From contig NC_088304.1 in NCBI RefSeq assembly GCF_032854445.1, positions 17,027,850 to 17,091,849 of the forward strand: DNA of 64,000 nucleotides, written 5' to 3'. This stretch comes from Liolophura sinensis (Eukaryota > Mollusca > Polyplacophora > Chitonida > Chitonidae). Positions 45,670 through 57,169 of the stretch are shown here, in pieces; within the stretch, counting starts at the first letter, position 1; each line of letters opens with the position of its first letter. The notes under the pieces are model-generated. The model was not told the DNA's origin. It worked only from the letters and a program-made list of their open reading frames with translations, and ran no database searches. The translations under genes and the position numbers were made by a program.

Positions 45670-48600
45670 ATGAAATTGCAAAATATTTCTTATTTAAGAC
45701 TTAGTGGAAGAAGAAGTGGAACTCATTCTCCTTCGAAAGTAAACAATGAAAAAAGAGACAAGACTGAAATCGGTGCTTACAGCAGTTGTAAACTAAAACA
45801 ACCGTCTGGCATTGACAAGTGCCAACAGATCGAGGAATCGAATATAGACAGGGATGTGAAATATGCTAGTATGTCAATTCTGAAAGCACGTCCAACAAGA
45901 AAAAGAGCTGTTTTCAGCATAACGGCAGAATCCCAGACTCACAAGAATTTAGATCGCAGTGTGGGTCTTCAAACCAGCTGTTTGGACAAAAATGCAAATC
46001 AAAGTAAAGTTAACCTTTGCTCGTCAGATTTGACACAGGAACAGACCGATCTTCCTGAATACAACAGTAAGGTCTCCAAGAAGATGCAGGGGGTGTTGAG
46101 CAGTTCTGGACAGTTGTCACCCAACGTGCCAGTAAGAAGGGAGCATGATTCTAGCAGTACCTGTGCATCACCAACAATCGACGGTGAACAGGAAACAGGA
46201 TCTGATATTCAATGGTGTGAACCTCAAGTGAAGTTAACCGTCAAACAGAGTCAGATAAAAAGGTCTCGTTTAGGGACTACAGTAGAAAAACCCGTTGGGA
46301 ATGATAGCAAAGAATCATCTACGAAAGAGCTCCTGGAATACGAAGTGAAAGAGAAAAAAAGTCTAAGTCGTGAACTAAGTAATCTTACCTTTAGTAATCC
46401 AGGTCGAGCCCTAGCAGACTCATTGAGTGTTTCAGTGGAGGCGCCAGGCATGAGAGTGAAGAGAAATATTCCTAAAGTCAGCTATCTTCCTAGCAATTCA
46501 GTAGAGAAGCATGAAAAAACAAAGTCGGAGGGGGGAAAATTCAAACTGTCCTCTGTTTCTCGTTTGAGACTCTGGAAAGAGAAGCAAGCCAGCCTGAAGA
46601 GGAAAACTATTTCACAACGTAATCAGCCATTTAAGAAAAAGCAAAAGATTACTGACAAAGTTCCGTCAATCTTAACTGCTAACGCAGCTACAAACACATT
46701 AGAATCCACTCCCGTGAATGTTGAGAGACCGAATAACTCGGAAAGGGGTACAATTAAACCTGCCATCAGTGATCAAAGACAAACTATTCTGAGACAATTT
46801 GACAGTGACTGTGCACCCATCATGCCCATGAAACGTAAAAGGGGGCGTCCTCCTAAAATCAAACGGTTGATTAGACGCAAAGCCCCCATGGACACAGAAA
46901 TAAGAGAGTCTAACACAGAGAAGATAGTTGTTCCGTTCTCAAGTCAGGGAGCTAGCGCTATTGAAGTTGTTAATGTTCGCCAGCAGATAATAGCAACAAG
47001 TGAAACGGACCTCGCAGTTCTCAGAAACCTATCTATTACTGAAACAAATTGCACCCAGGGTGACCTTGGTACTACTGCAGTTGATATCACAAACAATGGT
47101 TTGAGCATTATTTCTGATGCTGAGGTCATTGATACCGGAAATACTGACACAAGCTTCATAGATAACGTTAATTCTGTAGCAAGCTTAACAGTTGCAAGTA
47201 ATACTGAAATTGACATCATAGACACTGGGACTTTAGAAAGCAACTTTACCGAGTGTGTTGATACTGAAAGTAGTTTTACTGACAGCAGTACTAGGCAAGC
47301 CGGTGAACCTCGCTTAGATATCGTTGACACTTCCCTTTCTAACTCTTCCGTGAACCAGACGAAATTTCCAGTTTCTGTTAGCCACGCAACTGCACAGACA
47401 GACCTGATTCTTCCTCAGAAAATGTCTAAAAAGAAGCGTAAGCGTCGTAGTTACAAGGGATGTTTGGATTCTAGCTTTAAATCTAAGAAGAAGATCTCAA
47501 AACAGCAAGCTGTAAATATCACCATACCACAAGAACAGGGAATTATAAGATTACTATCTGCTGGGCATAGGCATGTCAAAGACCAGTCAGCGACACTGGC
47601 TGAAAATCCTCGTCTGAATTCCACAGTGGTAGAAGATAGTGTTCATGAAGAACATTCATATGCTAGAAATAGTCCAAGGTCATCCCATTTACGCCAAATC
47701 ACCACTGAGGATTTACGTGCTGGCTGTCTTCAGTCAGTCAAGCAAACTCAGAACACCATCGTTGTCTTCGATAAACAGGAAGATTGTGCACCCAAAATTT
47801 TTGAGCAGTCTGTCAGAAGCGATGATTTTTCGTCGGATGTGTCTTTGCAGAAACCTGACATTTTAACGTTGAACTCAAATGTGCAAGAGAAATCCCCCAA
47901 TAACTGTATGCCTTCATATGGTGTAAATTCAGTGCCATTTATTGATAGTATCTCAACCGAAAATGTCTGTGTTCAGCTTGAATCGGGATCAGCTGTGTCA
48001 GAGTCGACAAATTTGATCACGGGAAAAACTTGTGAAATTCTGTTAATAGATCCCATCACGGATGAAGAGATTCAACAGAAAGAAAGTGAGGGAATGTGCC
48101 AACTGACAGTATCCGAAAAAGAAAGTTGCTCTGTGAGTGTGGCTTTTCCAAACCTAGAGAAAGACATTGTGGCAAATGGGACAGAAATAATCCCTTCTGG
48201 TGAATCCTTAGGGAAAAAACGTGACGAAATCAAGCCAATGTGCGATAGTTCCCTGCAGTCGGAATTGAAAGGGAAAGGTGAGATCACAGATATTAGAACA
48301 TGCAAGCAAGATTCAGCTGTTACACCACTCACTAATGATGACGACAGTGATAAGTGCAGCCCAACTGTTGTACGATATGATGGTGCTAAAGAAAACGCCA
48401 ACCAAGTGGAGAAAACGACAGAAGCACAAGAGAAAAATACATTTATTCTGGAAAGCAGTAGTGACGTCAGATGTACAGAAGCGACCAAACCAGTAATCCA
48501 CAATCTTGCTGTACCAACTGAGACCATAGAGTCCATTAGTTGTAGAGGGCGAAGAACTGAAACTGATGAGGGTTCTGACGAGTCACTTTCTCGTGCATCT

Positions 48601-51600
48601 TTGAAAAGCAATGACGGATTTGTCACAGATACTGTACAGGGTAGTTCTGGAACCTCCATTCTCACAACTCAACACTCAACATCCCCTCTGTCGGTTCTTG
48701 TTGACGAATGGGAAGACGCTGACGCACCTCCACAATTAACACCAGTTTTCAATAACTCGACCCAGAGTGATGAGTTATCCATTGAGCTAGCAAGCCCACC
48801 TATTCTATTGGCGAGTGACAGCTGTCTAACACCCATGTCTGACAATGGACTGTTGTCACGTGAAGAAGTACCACATTTGTCAGTCTTTAATGGAAGCAAA
48901 ATCCTACCGTCACAATCCACAGAGGACCAAACCCAAAGTCTTGAAACATCTACTTCCTCAGAAAGTACGTGTATATATCCAACCGTGTTTACTACTACTG
49001 AAGAGTCAGGAAATGGTTGCATAGATGATCCAGGCGACGTCATCCAAACATCTGATGTAACTGAATTGGGCAACATAGATACAGCAGCTGAGAGCAAAAA
49101 TTCTGGCCAGTTTGCGATTCCAAATAAGGCTGAAATGGTTGGCACCTCAGAAGGATCGATGACACCAAACAAAGGTGCCTGTGTATCAATGGGAGAGACT
49201 GAAATAACAGAGGGCAATCCAGTGGTGATTCCATTTAAGAGACCGAGAGGAAGGCCTAGAAAGTCAAAAGGGAGAAAGTTCAAGGCTGCTAAGCCGACTA
49301 TTTTCCCACCAGGATCCCATAAACCAAAAACCAAAGCCAGAGAAGAGAAAGCTTTGTCAAGTGGAGATGGTGGTAAACAAACTATAACTGTAACAAGGAC
49401 ATTTTCTCTAAGACCGCAGGTATCACGATCGCCGCTGGAGAATATAGCTTTAAGATTTGGAGGTGATGAAGCTTACTTCTCCTTGAAGAAAAAAGTGAAG
49501 ACATCATCAAGTACTCTTTCACAATCGCCGTCACAAACGATTTTGTCCGGAAGCAACTGCCATTCATTGATGGTTGAAGAAAGTCTCAGGAAGCATCATT
49601 GTAAACCTTGCAGTGTTCTGCTAACTGATTTTGTGAAACAATTAAATCTTGAAAGCATTGACTCTTCAGATGACAGCGACTCTTATGAATGTTTTGAAAG
49701 CGGAGATGTTGACACAGCAGAAGATTTTTTCTCTGATGCAAATACAGAAGAACGGCCTAATAATATGTTAGACATATATAGTCAGCATGGCAGTGGCGCC
49801 TCTGGCTTCAAGAAGAAACAACTCAGCCCAGCTTCTTTTTTGAAAGACGACACTGATCAAGATATTCTTGCTACAGAAATTTTGGAGATGTTTGCTAACT
49901 ACAAATGCAAGTATTGTGATTACTGCTCGGAATCCAGCCAGTTGATGGAAGAACATATATATATCCATAAGGAATTTTTTGCAGCCTACCCAGTGTGCTG
50001 TTCGAATTGTCCAAGACGTTTTACCGATCAAAGCACTTTCAGAGACCATCACATACAGCAACATCCACATGATCTGCAGAGATGTGAGGTATTTGAGGCT
50101 ATAGACGAAAAAGATCATTACCAAATTGTATTGAGGGATGGATCAACGATTGATTTGAAGATGACTGATATTGCTGGTAATCCAACTTTGCATTCGGAAG
50201 AGGAAAATATCAGCGAACAATCTGAATTTGTCCAGGAAGACAACTATGTGTTCGATAGTAAATTGAACTATTCTGACGAAAAACTTGCATTGGAAGCAGA
50301 GCCGTCTCTAGCATCATTTAACGACGGCCATCAAAGTGATAAGTGTGAGCTGACTACTTACTCGCCGGACGTGGAAATCAAAAAGTTGATGCAAGACATT
50401 CTTGACGAAATTGAAAACTGCTCCAAAGCCACTTTAAACCCTTCTCTGGAAAATATTGACCAGGCATCAGTGAAGGCAGTAAAAGCCCGCGAAGCTATTC
50501 AGCAACTTCCACAGGAATGCAACAGAAATGATACATCAGAGGACGGTCATCTGAATCAGCCGGAAGAACCAAGGAGTTCCTCTCAAGTGTTTGATAAATC
50601 GCCTTCACCCATTACCATTTTACTGTCTAAAGATGGGATAGCAGAGCCTGCCGATGGGCAGACGGAAGCGAGCAGTCTTGAACAGTCATCTGCCACTGAC
50701 TTGCAATTGGAAGAAGCATCTCCACAAGTGTGTGAAAAAAACCCTGACAATTCAAACGAAACCAAGGCAAAAGTAGATCCAGTTGTTGAGAAGTTGCGCA
50801 AAATTGTGCGTTCTAACCCACCAACAATTTGCACGACTTCAAGTATCAATACACAAGCACCTACACCTTGTGAATCCCGCATGCCCTCTGTTCTTCTACA
50901 AACCGAGCAAGCGGGAAGGAAAGAATCCTCGGTTATCAACACACCATCCTCAACAGCTCCATTTATCATCTCAGTTGTTGTGAATGGAAATGTTGAAGTA
51001 TCCACACCTGATGGTAATATAACCAAGCAACCACCAGGTACTTTCATCTGCACTTATTGCACGCATGGTGCTGACGATCGCAGCAGGATGGTCGAACACG
51101 TCACACAGATGCATTCTGATGACACCCAGTATACCTGTTGTATTTGCGATAAAGCGTTTTCTTCTAAGATGTCAGTTATTCATCAGCATATAAAGACAAA
51201 TCACCCTGGGCAAGATCAGCAAAAATTGTGTAAGCCTTTGCCGAGTTTCTATGCTTTGAGTGAGCTCAGAGAACATGACTCTGTTCGTACGAAAACCTCT
51301 GATAACATCTTCGAAATGTTCAGTCCTGTCGGAGACACGAGTTCATCGACTTTTGAGAAAGATGAACCTCTGCGTCGGCACTTCAGAAAAGCCAGGGATG
51401 TTATGCTCTTCAGGGAGAAAGCCAAACGGCAGGCTGAAGCGGACAGCACAACTTCTGGAACAGGAGAAGATGCTAGCGAAACAGCTCACATGGAGATACC
51501 CAGGCCTGATCCTTTCATGTCAAGTCAAGCTACACAACAGTCCATCAGCCCTAAGAGTGTAAGAAATGAAATTCAAAGCATACCTAATAATACAATGGAG

Positions 51601-51746
51601 ACCGAACAAGAACAAGAGATGATGGACCGAGATGGTGACAAGATGTTTCAGGCAAACTACCAAAACGAAGATGACTCGTGCACAGTCACAAGCTCAGAGA
51701 AGTCCGCTGTAGCAGATTCGCGTGAGGAAAAAGAATCTAAATACAG
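45670..51746 (+). CDS. Giant C2H2 zinc-finger protein with AT-hooks, main exon
   Basis: Codes for about 2,025 residues and ends at a donor (AAATACAG|GTACTT); read-through past it stops at 51777. It is Ser/Thr/Glu-rich and mostly disordered. AT-hook 1 KRKRGRPPKIKRLIRRK is at about residue 388, a nuclear-localisation-like KKKRKRRS cluster at about 583, and AT-hook 2 KRPRGRPRKSKGRK at about 1186. Two pairs of C2H2 fingers lie at about 1411-1466 (CKYCDYC...H...H, CSNCPRRF...H...H) and about 1792-1845 (CTYCTHG..., CCICDKAF...). AT-hooks bind AT-rich minor groove, so the product is likely nuclear and chromatin-bound. There is no transposase or KRAB domain. The ATG is used because of in-frame stops upstream; a longer N-terminus through upstream exons is possible. 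I cannot name an orthologue. Confidence 0.9.
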
Positions 51747-51961
51747 GTACTTACTTGACCTTTTTTCGACTGTGTAGTTTAACATTTTCCAGACACTTTA
51801 CTGGGATGCCATGACTTTACCTCAGTAAGGGTTTTATTCTGTTGATGTAAAATAGCAAATTATTCACTGTTCATAATACGGGTTATTGATGTGTCTATTT
51901 TAAAGAGCAACGTACACATTAACTAATTTGATCTTCATGTTTGTCTTTTAAAATGTTTTAG
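51747..51961 (+). other. Intron, 215 bp, phase 2
   Basis: GTACTT donor and TAAAATGTTTTAG acceptor. Splicing gives ...TAC AG|A GCT CAA..., joining the two long frames without a stop. Total coding length then is 8,739 nt including the stop, a multiple of three. Confidence 0.9.
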
Positions 51962-54623
51962 AGCTCAAGGTGACAAAAAAGAATGTGAATCTGGGATGGT
52001 GGAAGGCAAATCTCAGGATGATAGTCCCACAGATGATGGCGTATCCACGGAGAACTCGAATAGCGACACTATGTTAAAGATCGTCAGTGTTGTTAGTTTG
52101 AGTTGTATGCATTCTTCTCCAACCAAAGATGAAAGCCAAAAAACCTTGTCGAATGATGACAAGGCCTCAGGAGAAATAACCAGAGAAGTTGCCCAGACTG
52201 CAGTCAGTGCATTGTTCAAGAAAGATATTCCCTCGCAAACTGTGATCATGAACACGAGTTGCAACAGGTGCGAAGAGGTATTGGACTCTGTGGAAGATCT
52301 CTACCACCATTTGCAAAACGTGCACAAACTGACATGCTTTTATTCCTGTCCAGTTTGTAGCCAACATATGCGTAAATCTGAACAAGGTGTGCGACAACAT
52401 ATGTTAACTGTACATGGCATTTCGGATGAGTCCATCCAGTTGTATATTACGAGTGAAAAATCTACCGAGACCGCAACAACGGACATAGCATCCAGCTCAG
52501 CGGAACCCACGGGAATTCAGTGCAATCACTGTGCCTCCAGGTATAGTAGTGCTGGCTCTTTGTTAAAACATTTAGAATCTGTGCACAACGAAGACTGTCT
52601 GCTGGAGTGCCCATACTGTAAGAAAGGTATAAGCAAAGAGGAAACTGAAGTGTATGAACATATTAATACAGAGCACAAGACTTATGATGCATTTGTGCCT
52701 TTATTGCTGGTGTCCAATCGAGCGCCTGCCGCTTCCAAATTACCCCCCAAACAATCACTGGCCATTTCAGAGAGTAGGAGACAGCTATTTGCAAGCAACA
52801 CTATGAAAGCTTCAAGGCTTCCTTTATTGGAGAAACTCTCAGTAAATGGAGAAAACACCAACAACACACAGTCGGCCCAGGCGGGAAACTCGTCGACTAG
52901 CAATGAATCTGTAACCGAAAACATGTTTCCAAGTAAAGCTCCGACAACAGCAGATAGTAATTCCACAAGGGATCTGTCGTCGGACTTCAGCTCCAAACCT
53001 CAGTCGTCAGAACCGCAAACGGATTCCACGATCTCACCACCTTCCCTAAGCCCTTTGGCGATGCTGAAGAAAACAACATCTTCAATATTAAATGAAGCTA
53101 TGTCAGAAGCTGCGTCGGCCCTCAGGCCTACAGACAGCACTGTTAACACCTATACTACAGTTTTTAACGTGCAGCCCACTCCATCGGTTGTGAAGAGAAT
53201 TGTTCCGATAAAACCGAAGCCAGACGCCCAAGCAACAATTCCGGTTTACCTCATGAAAGCCCCACATCAGATTCCTCCTATGGAAACTGGAATTCCTGTT
53301 ATAACCCAGCCAGTTCCTCTGGCTTGTCAGCAAGAAAAGCCAAGGCCGATCATCCCTAGAGGAATCAAGCATGTAGAGAAAAGACCGTTGAAAGATACAG
53401 GTTTGCACAGTCAGCTGGCACCTGCACTCAGAGGCGCTCAGACGAGCGGTCGATACAAATCGCCGTCAGGACAGACTGAGCCCCAGGTCTCCCACATTCC
53501 ACCTTTTGAACCAGCCACTGCTATCTCGTCTACTGTAAGAAAACCTTTATTGAGGGTTCCTTCCCTGATTCCGTCAGCAGCCGGTAAACCTGGCCACACC
53601 AGTTCTCCGTGCACCGGTGCATCTTTCACAGCCCATCAGCAAAACCCGTTAAACCAGGCGTCCGTTGCAGCAAATTCCCCACAAACCATTTGCCCAAACC
53701 ATTCCAAAGAAATCGCTTCTTCTTTGTTGCCTACTGAGGAAGAAGCCCCGTTGGATTTGAGTCGCCCGGTGTTGACCCGAGAGAACCTTGAAATAGAAGA
53801 GGAAGTTGACCCCGACTCTTTTAATGTGTTTAACCTTTCACCTGTTAAACAAACCGACTCTGCTACACAGCCGCTAAACTTGTCGGTAAAACTGGCCCAT
53901 GCTCAGGGACCTCAAAACTTTACCCCTGGCTTTCGCCCTCAAGTGTATAGCCACTTTCCTGAAACCCGTTCGACTAATATGTCCGGTACGCGATCTGTTA
54001 CTATGACAAGGCCTGGACTTGTGAATATGCCTGGCGCTCGTCCCATTCTAGGGACTCGGCACATCCTGCCAATGCCTGAAACTGGTCACACCGATATTCA
54101 TGGCGGGTCTGTCAGTAGTATTCGAATGGAAGCAGTTGGTAATCAAATGGTTGCCCGATTTCCAACTATGTATCGTCATCACCGTCCACAAATGGATGCT
54201 AGATACTCAAGTAAAAGCGGAATAAAGCTGTCTTCGGGATTAACCCAAGAAAATCCCTCCTCGGGTGTGCGAATGATACAGCGTTCATACCAAGCCCGAC
54301 CAACAGTTGTCGCTAATGTGCAGCGACAATTTTCTCCTCAGAGTCGTCCCCGTGTCCGACATCCGTACCCTGGGACCTCGGTGCGCAGCGAAACTCCAGG
54401 GCAAGATTTGTTAACTTCCACACACGCCCATAAGCTAGTGTGCCCAAGCTGTGATTTCTACACACGAAGCCCAGCTGCTATGAAGGCTCACATCACCAAC
54501 GTGCACAAGGCTCGCTACCGGTGTCCATACTGTCCTCATTTAGTACCACTGACCCAAAGGGATGTTCCCTATCATATCGCCCAACAACATCCAGATAAAA
54601 AACTTATGTACTTTAATATATAG
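51962..54623 (+). CDS. Giant C2H2 zinc-finger protein, last coding exon
   Basis: Continues the protein to about 2,912 residues in total. It has three further pairs of C2H2-like fingers: C-x2-C...H...H at about residues 2124-2180 (CNRCEEVL, CPVCSQHM), about 2211-2265 (CNHCASRY, CPYCKKGI), and the extreme C-terminus about 2851-2905 (CPSCDFYT, CPYCPHLV...YHIAQQH), ending six residues after the last finger. Between them is a Ser/Pro-rich linker with PLDLS (53748-53762) and PLNLS (53871-53885). These match the PxDLS motif that recruits the co-repressor CtBP. With the AT-hooks this suggests a DNA-binding transcriptional repressor. No transposon protein is nearby, and the frame is intact. Confidence 0.9.
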
Positions 54624-56060
54624 CTTTTCTGTCCAAGGTCAGTTAATACGTCATTCGGTGATCCAAACTGTTTTAAATCTAAATTTGGAAACAATATCCA
54701 TCAGAGCAATTTGACCAGAGACACTTCAGCTTATGTTCGAGTGTAATTTGACGTCAGGCGTAGCGACTATCGATACGATATGGATCACTGTGGAATTCGG
54801 ACGAAGGGAGACATGTTTTGTGAGATAAGTTGAAGATGATTTCTTCACCGATTGAAGCCAGGGTACTGTCTTGTCAAAACGTGACAAAAAGGGGTAAAAT
54901 GAAGTACGCATCAGTAGAAAGATAGTAAAACTGTGTCTGAAAATACCTTCTTATTTGTGTTTTAGATTTCGGGTGTAAATGGTAACAAAATGGTTGGATT
55001 GTAAGGCTGGCGTTGTGTACCATATTGATTATGCATGTGATTAGTGCCGTCACTCCCTCTTTTCTCTTGCCCTAACCCAGTGTCTGTTATCCCATTGTGG
55101 TTTTTGTGCAAAGACACGCATTGTATTGAGAAGAATTAAATTCGGACCTGAACACATGTACTTACATACAGGTGTACACAAGTTTGTATAGCGTTATATG
55201 CGACGTATATTAACCATATGGTCCATAAAGGCCACTTTACCATCCACACTGCTGATTGAATTTAGTTCAATGAAAATTAAATTAAAAAGTAAGTAAAGGT
55301 ATTTTCAGATACAGTATGTAAGCCATGCTTCATTCCTGTGGTTTATTGGCCTTTAACCATATCAATACCCAAACCAGTGTTTCTCATTGCCCCTATCAGT
55401 AGACGTCTCGTGCTGTAATCGATGCTCATCTCCAGATTTACCAAAATAAGGAGGTTTGTTTCAGTCCTATTCGCGCTTATTTTATATGACAAAGATGTAT
55501 TGTGCAGTGACGTTCTTTTTTAGGTAACCTTCACCCGTAGGTCGAGAAGCCGTTCTTTTCAAGGAATAAATTATAATTGCAAACGAAGTATAACTATACA
55601 TTAAGGTTAATGATTATTCTTTTGCGACCCTCTATACAGCAGTGATTGATTGCAGGCAAGTCTGTGGCTTTACAGGGTGAAAGTGTCTTAACTTTTTCAC
55701 CAGGATTGGTTCATGCTCTTATTGTTTTAACACATTCTCTGTCCATTACAAAGCTGCAAAGAGCTTGTAGTGAAAGCTGACAAGCTGTTCATGCCGCCAA
55801 AAGGTAAAATCTATGCAATCCAAATGAGGACCGAAAATGAACCACATTTGTATGCTTCGTATACGCAGGTATTTTTTGTGAGTGCTAAATGACTATTAAG
55901 GTGTATTTTTAAAAATGTGTTTTCAACCACTGAGCAATATTTACTATTTTATTCTATTGCTTTGGTGCACTTTTCTGGTGAACATTCAATTAGATCTTAT
56001 AAGTGCTGTTTTTGGTAATCATTCCTATTATTGTATATTACATACCTTCAATTTAAACCT
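54624..56060. other. 3' UTR and intergenic sequence
   Basis: No further gene. Candidate polyadenylation signals are AATTAAA near 55134 and AATAAA near 55565 (GGAATAAATTAT). Confidence 0.45.
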
Positions 56061-56061
56061 C

Positions 56062-56375
56062 TTGACCACCAGGCCTCCCACAAAAATAGGAGGTTTCTGA
56101 CTGGTAGACTTTACGGCGAACATGTATTCTTCCTCTGATGATCAAAAAAGGCACAGCTCCCCGAGCTGAATATGCCAGATTGGTCACTTTTAAGTTTTAC
56201 TCTTATGAGGGATTACACTTTCCCGATGTACCAGATATTATAGAGCAGAAAATTGGCCGAGACCTAGGTTTATCATGAAAGTGTAATCCCTTATGATGGT
56301 AATCAGAGGGGTAATGCATATCGCCGAACAGTCTACAGAACAACCACCTGCTATTTTGTGGGAGGCTGACTGGTC
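56062..56375. repeat. Fold-back repeat with ~30-bp arms
   Basis: GCCTCCCACAAAAATAGGAG near 56072 is mirrored by the reverse complement around 56345-56367 (CTGCTATTTTGTGGGAGGC). The next bases outward, GACCACCAG and CTGACTGGTCC, also pair. The interior is about 250 bp. Confidence 0.7.
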
Positions 56376-56517
56376 CAGTGGTCTAGGGGCTTGAGGTATT
56401 GCTAGCGAATTGGTGGCCGACTCTGAGATCGCTGGTTCGAAACCTCGAGTGGTCCAGCCAGTTTTCAGCACTAGAATATATGTTATATCCAGAAAGTGTA
56501 ATCTCTAATGACGATAA
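56277..56517 (+). repeat. tRNA-like sequence flanked by 26-bp direct repeats
   Basis: GAAAGTGTAATCCCTTATGA (56277) and GAAAGTGTAATCTCTAATGA (56491) flank a tRNA-like stretch at about 56364-56461. It has an A-box-like CTGGTCCAGTGGTCTAGGGG and a perfect B-box GGTTCGAAACC, and GGCTG/CAGCC can pair as an acceptor stem. The long region between suggests a class II (Leu/Ser-type) ancestor. Most likely a tRNA-derived SINE head or tRNA pseudogene; mispaired stems argue against a working tRNA. Confidence 0.5.
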
Positions 56518-56519
56518 CA

Positions 56520-56955
56520 CTGTTACTTAAGTGAAAATATTTTTTGAAACGGTTTAAAAATAATAAAATAAAGTATCTGTGGCCCATAATTATTCCTTTG
56601 GCTCTGCGTTAGTTAAAGTATTGACCACAGTTTAAACAGGCCTCCGTTGATTCTGAAAATTTTTCTCTGTGTTTTGTTGCCTGTGGGCCTTTTTGTGACT
56701 GTACTTTATGGATTTCACACTTGCATGCACGCTAAAGCCTTTTTAAAAAATGATTTCGTGATGTGTGACTTGTATCTAAGTTGTGGCAAAGATGTATTAT
56801 CATTCGTTTTTTTTGTAGTACAGCCAAGATTGGATGCAGAGCACTGCTAAATGAACCATTGAAACAGACGAAAAGCGGGCGAAAAGAACTGTTGTAATAC
56901 CGTGACCATAGTAAAGGATTACTTGTGTGACGCGAACAAATTTATATTCCTGAAT
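56520..56955. other. No gene seen
   Basis: A 67-codon hydrophobic frame at 56647-56850 has no recognised domain; otherwise non-coding. Confidence 0.4.
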
Positions 56956-56966
56956 TCATATCACCA

Positions 56967-57154
56967 CGGTCGCTGTGAGTTCAAGTCCAGCTCATGCTGG
57001 CTCCCTCTCCGACCGCAAGTGGGAAGGTCTGCCAGCATGGTCGTGGGTTTCTCCGGGCTCTGCACGGTTTCCTCCCACCATAATGCTGGCTGCCGTCGTA
57101 TAAGTGAAATATTCTTGAGTACGGCGTAAAGCAGCAATGAAACAAATAAATAAA
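56967..57154 (+). mobile_element. SINE copy with 11-bp target duplication
   Basis: Young-looking 5'-truncated copy (CGCTGTGAGTTCAAGTCCAG to GTGAAATATTCTTGAGTACG and an ACAAATAAATAAA tail). TCATATCACCA flanks it at 56956-56966 and 57155-57165. Confidence 0.95.
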
Positions 57155-57169
57155 TCATATCACCATTTT

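Noticed and set aside
48072-49334. Long minus-strand ORFs (197 and 221 codons) opposite the zinc-finger exon
   Set aside because: Antisense shadows of a large Ser-rich coding exon, without domain or promoter.
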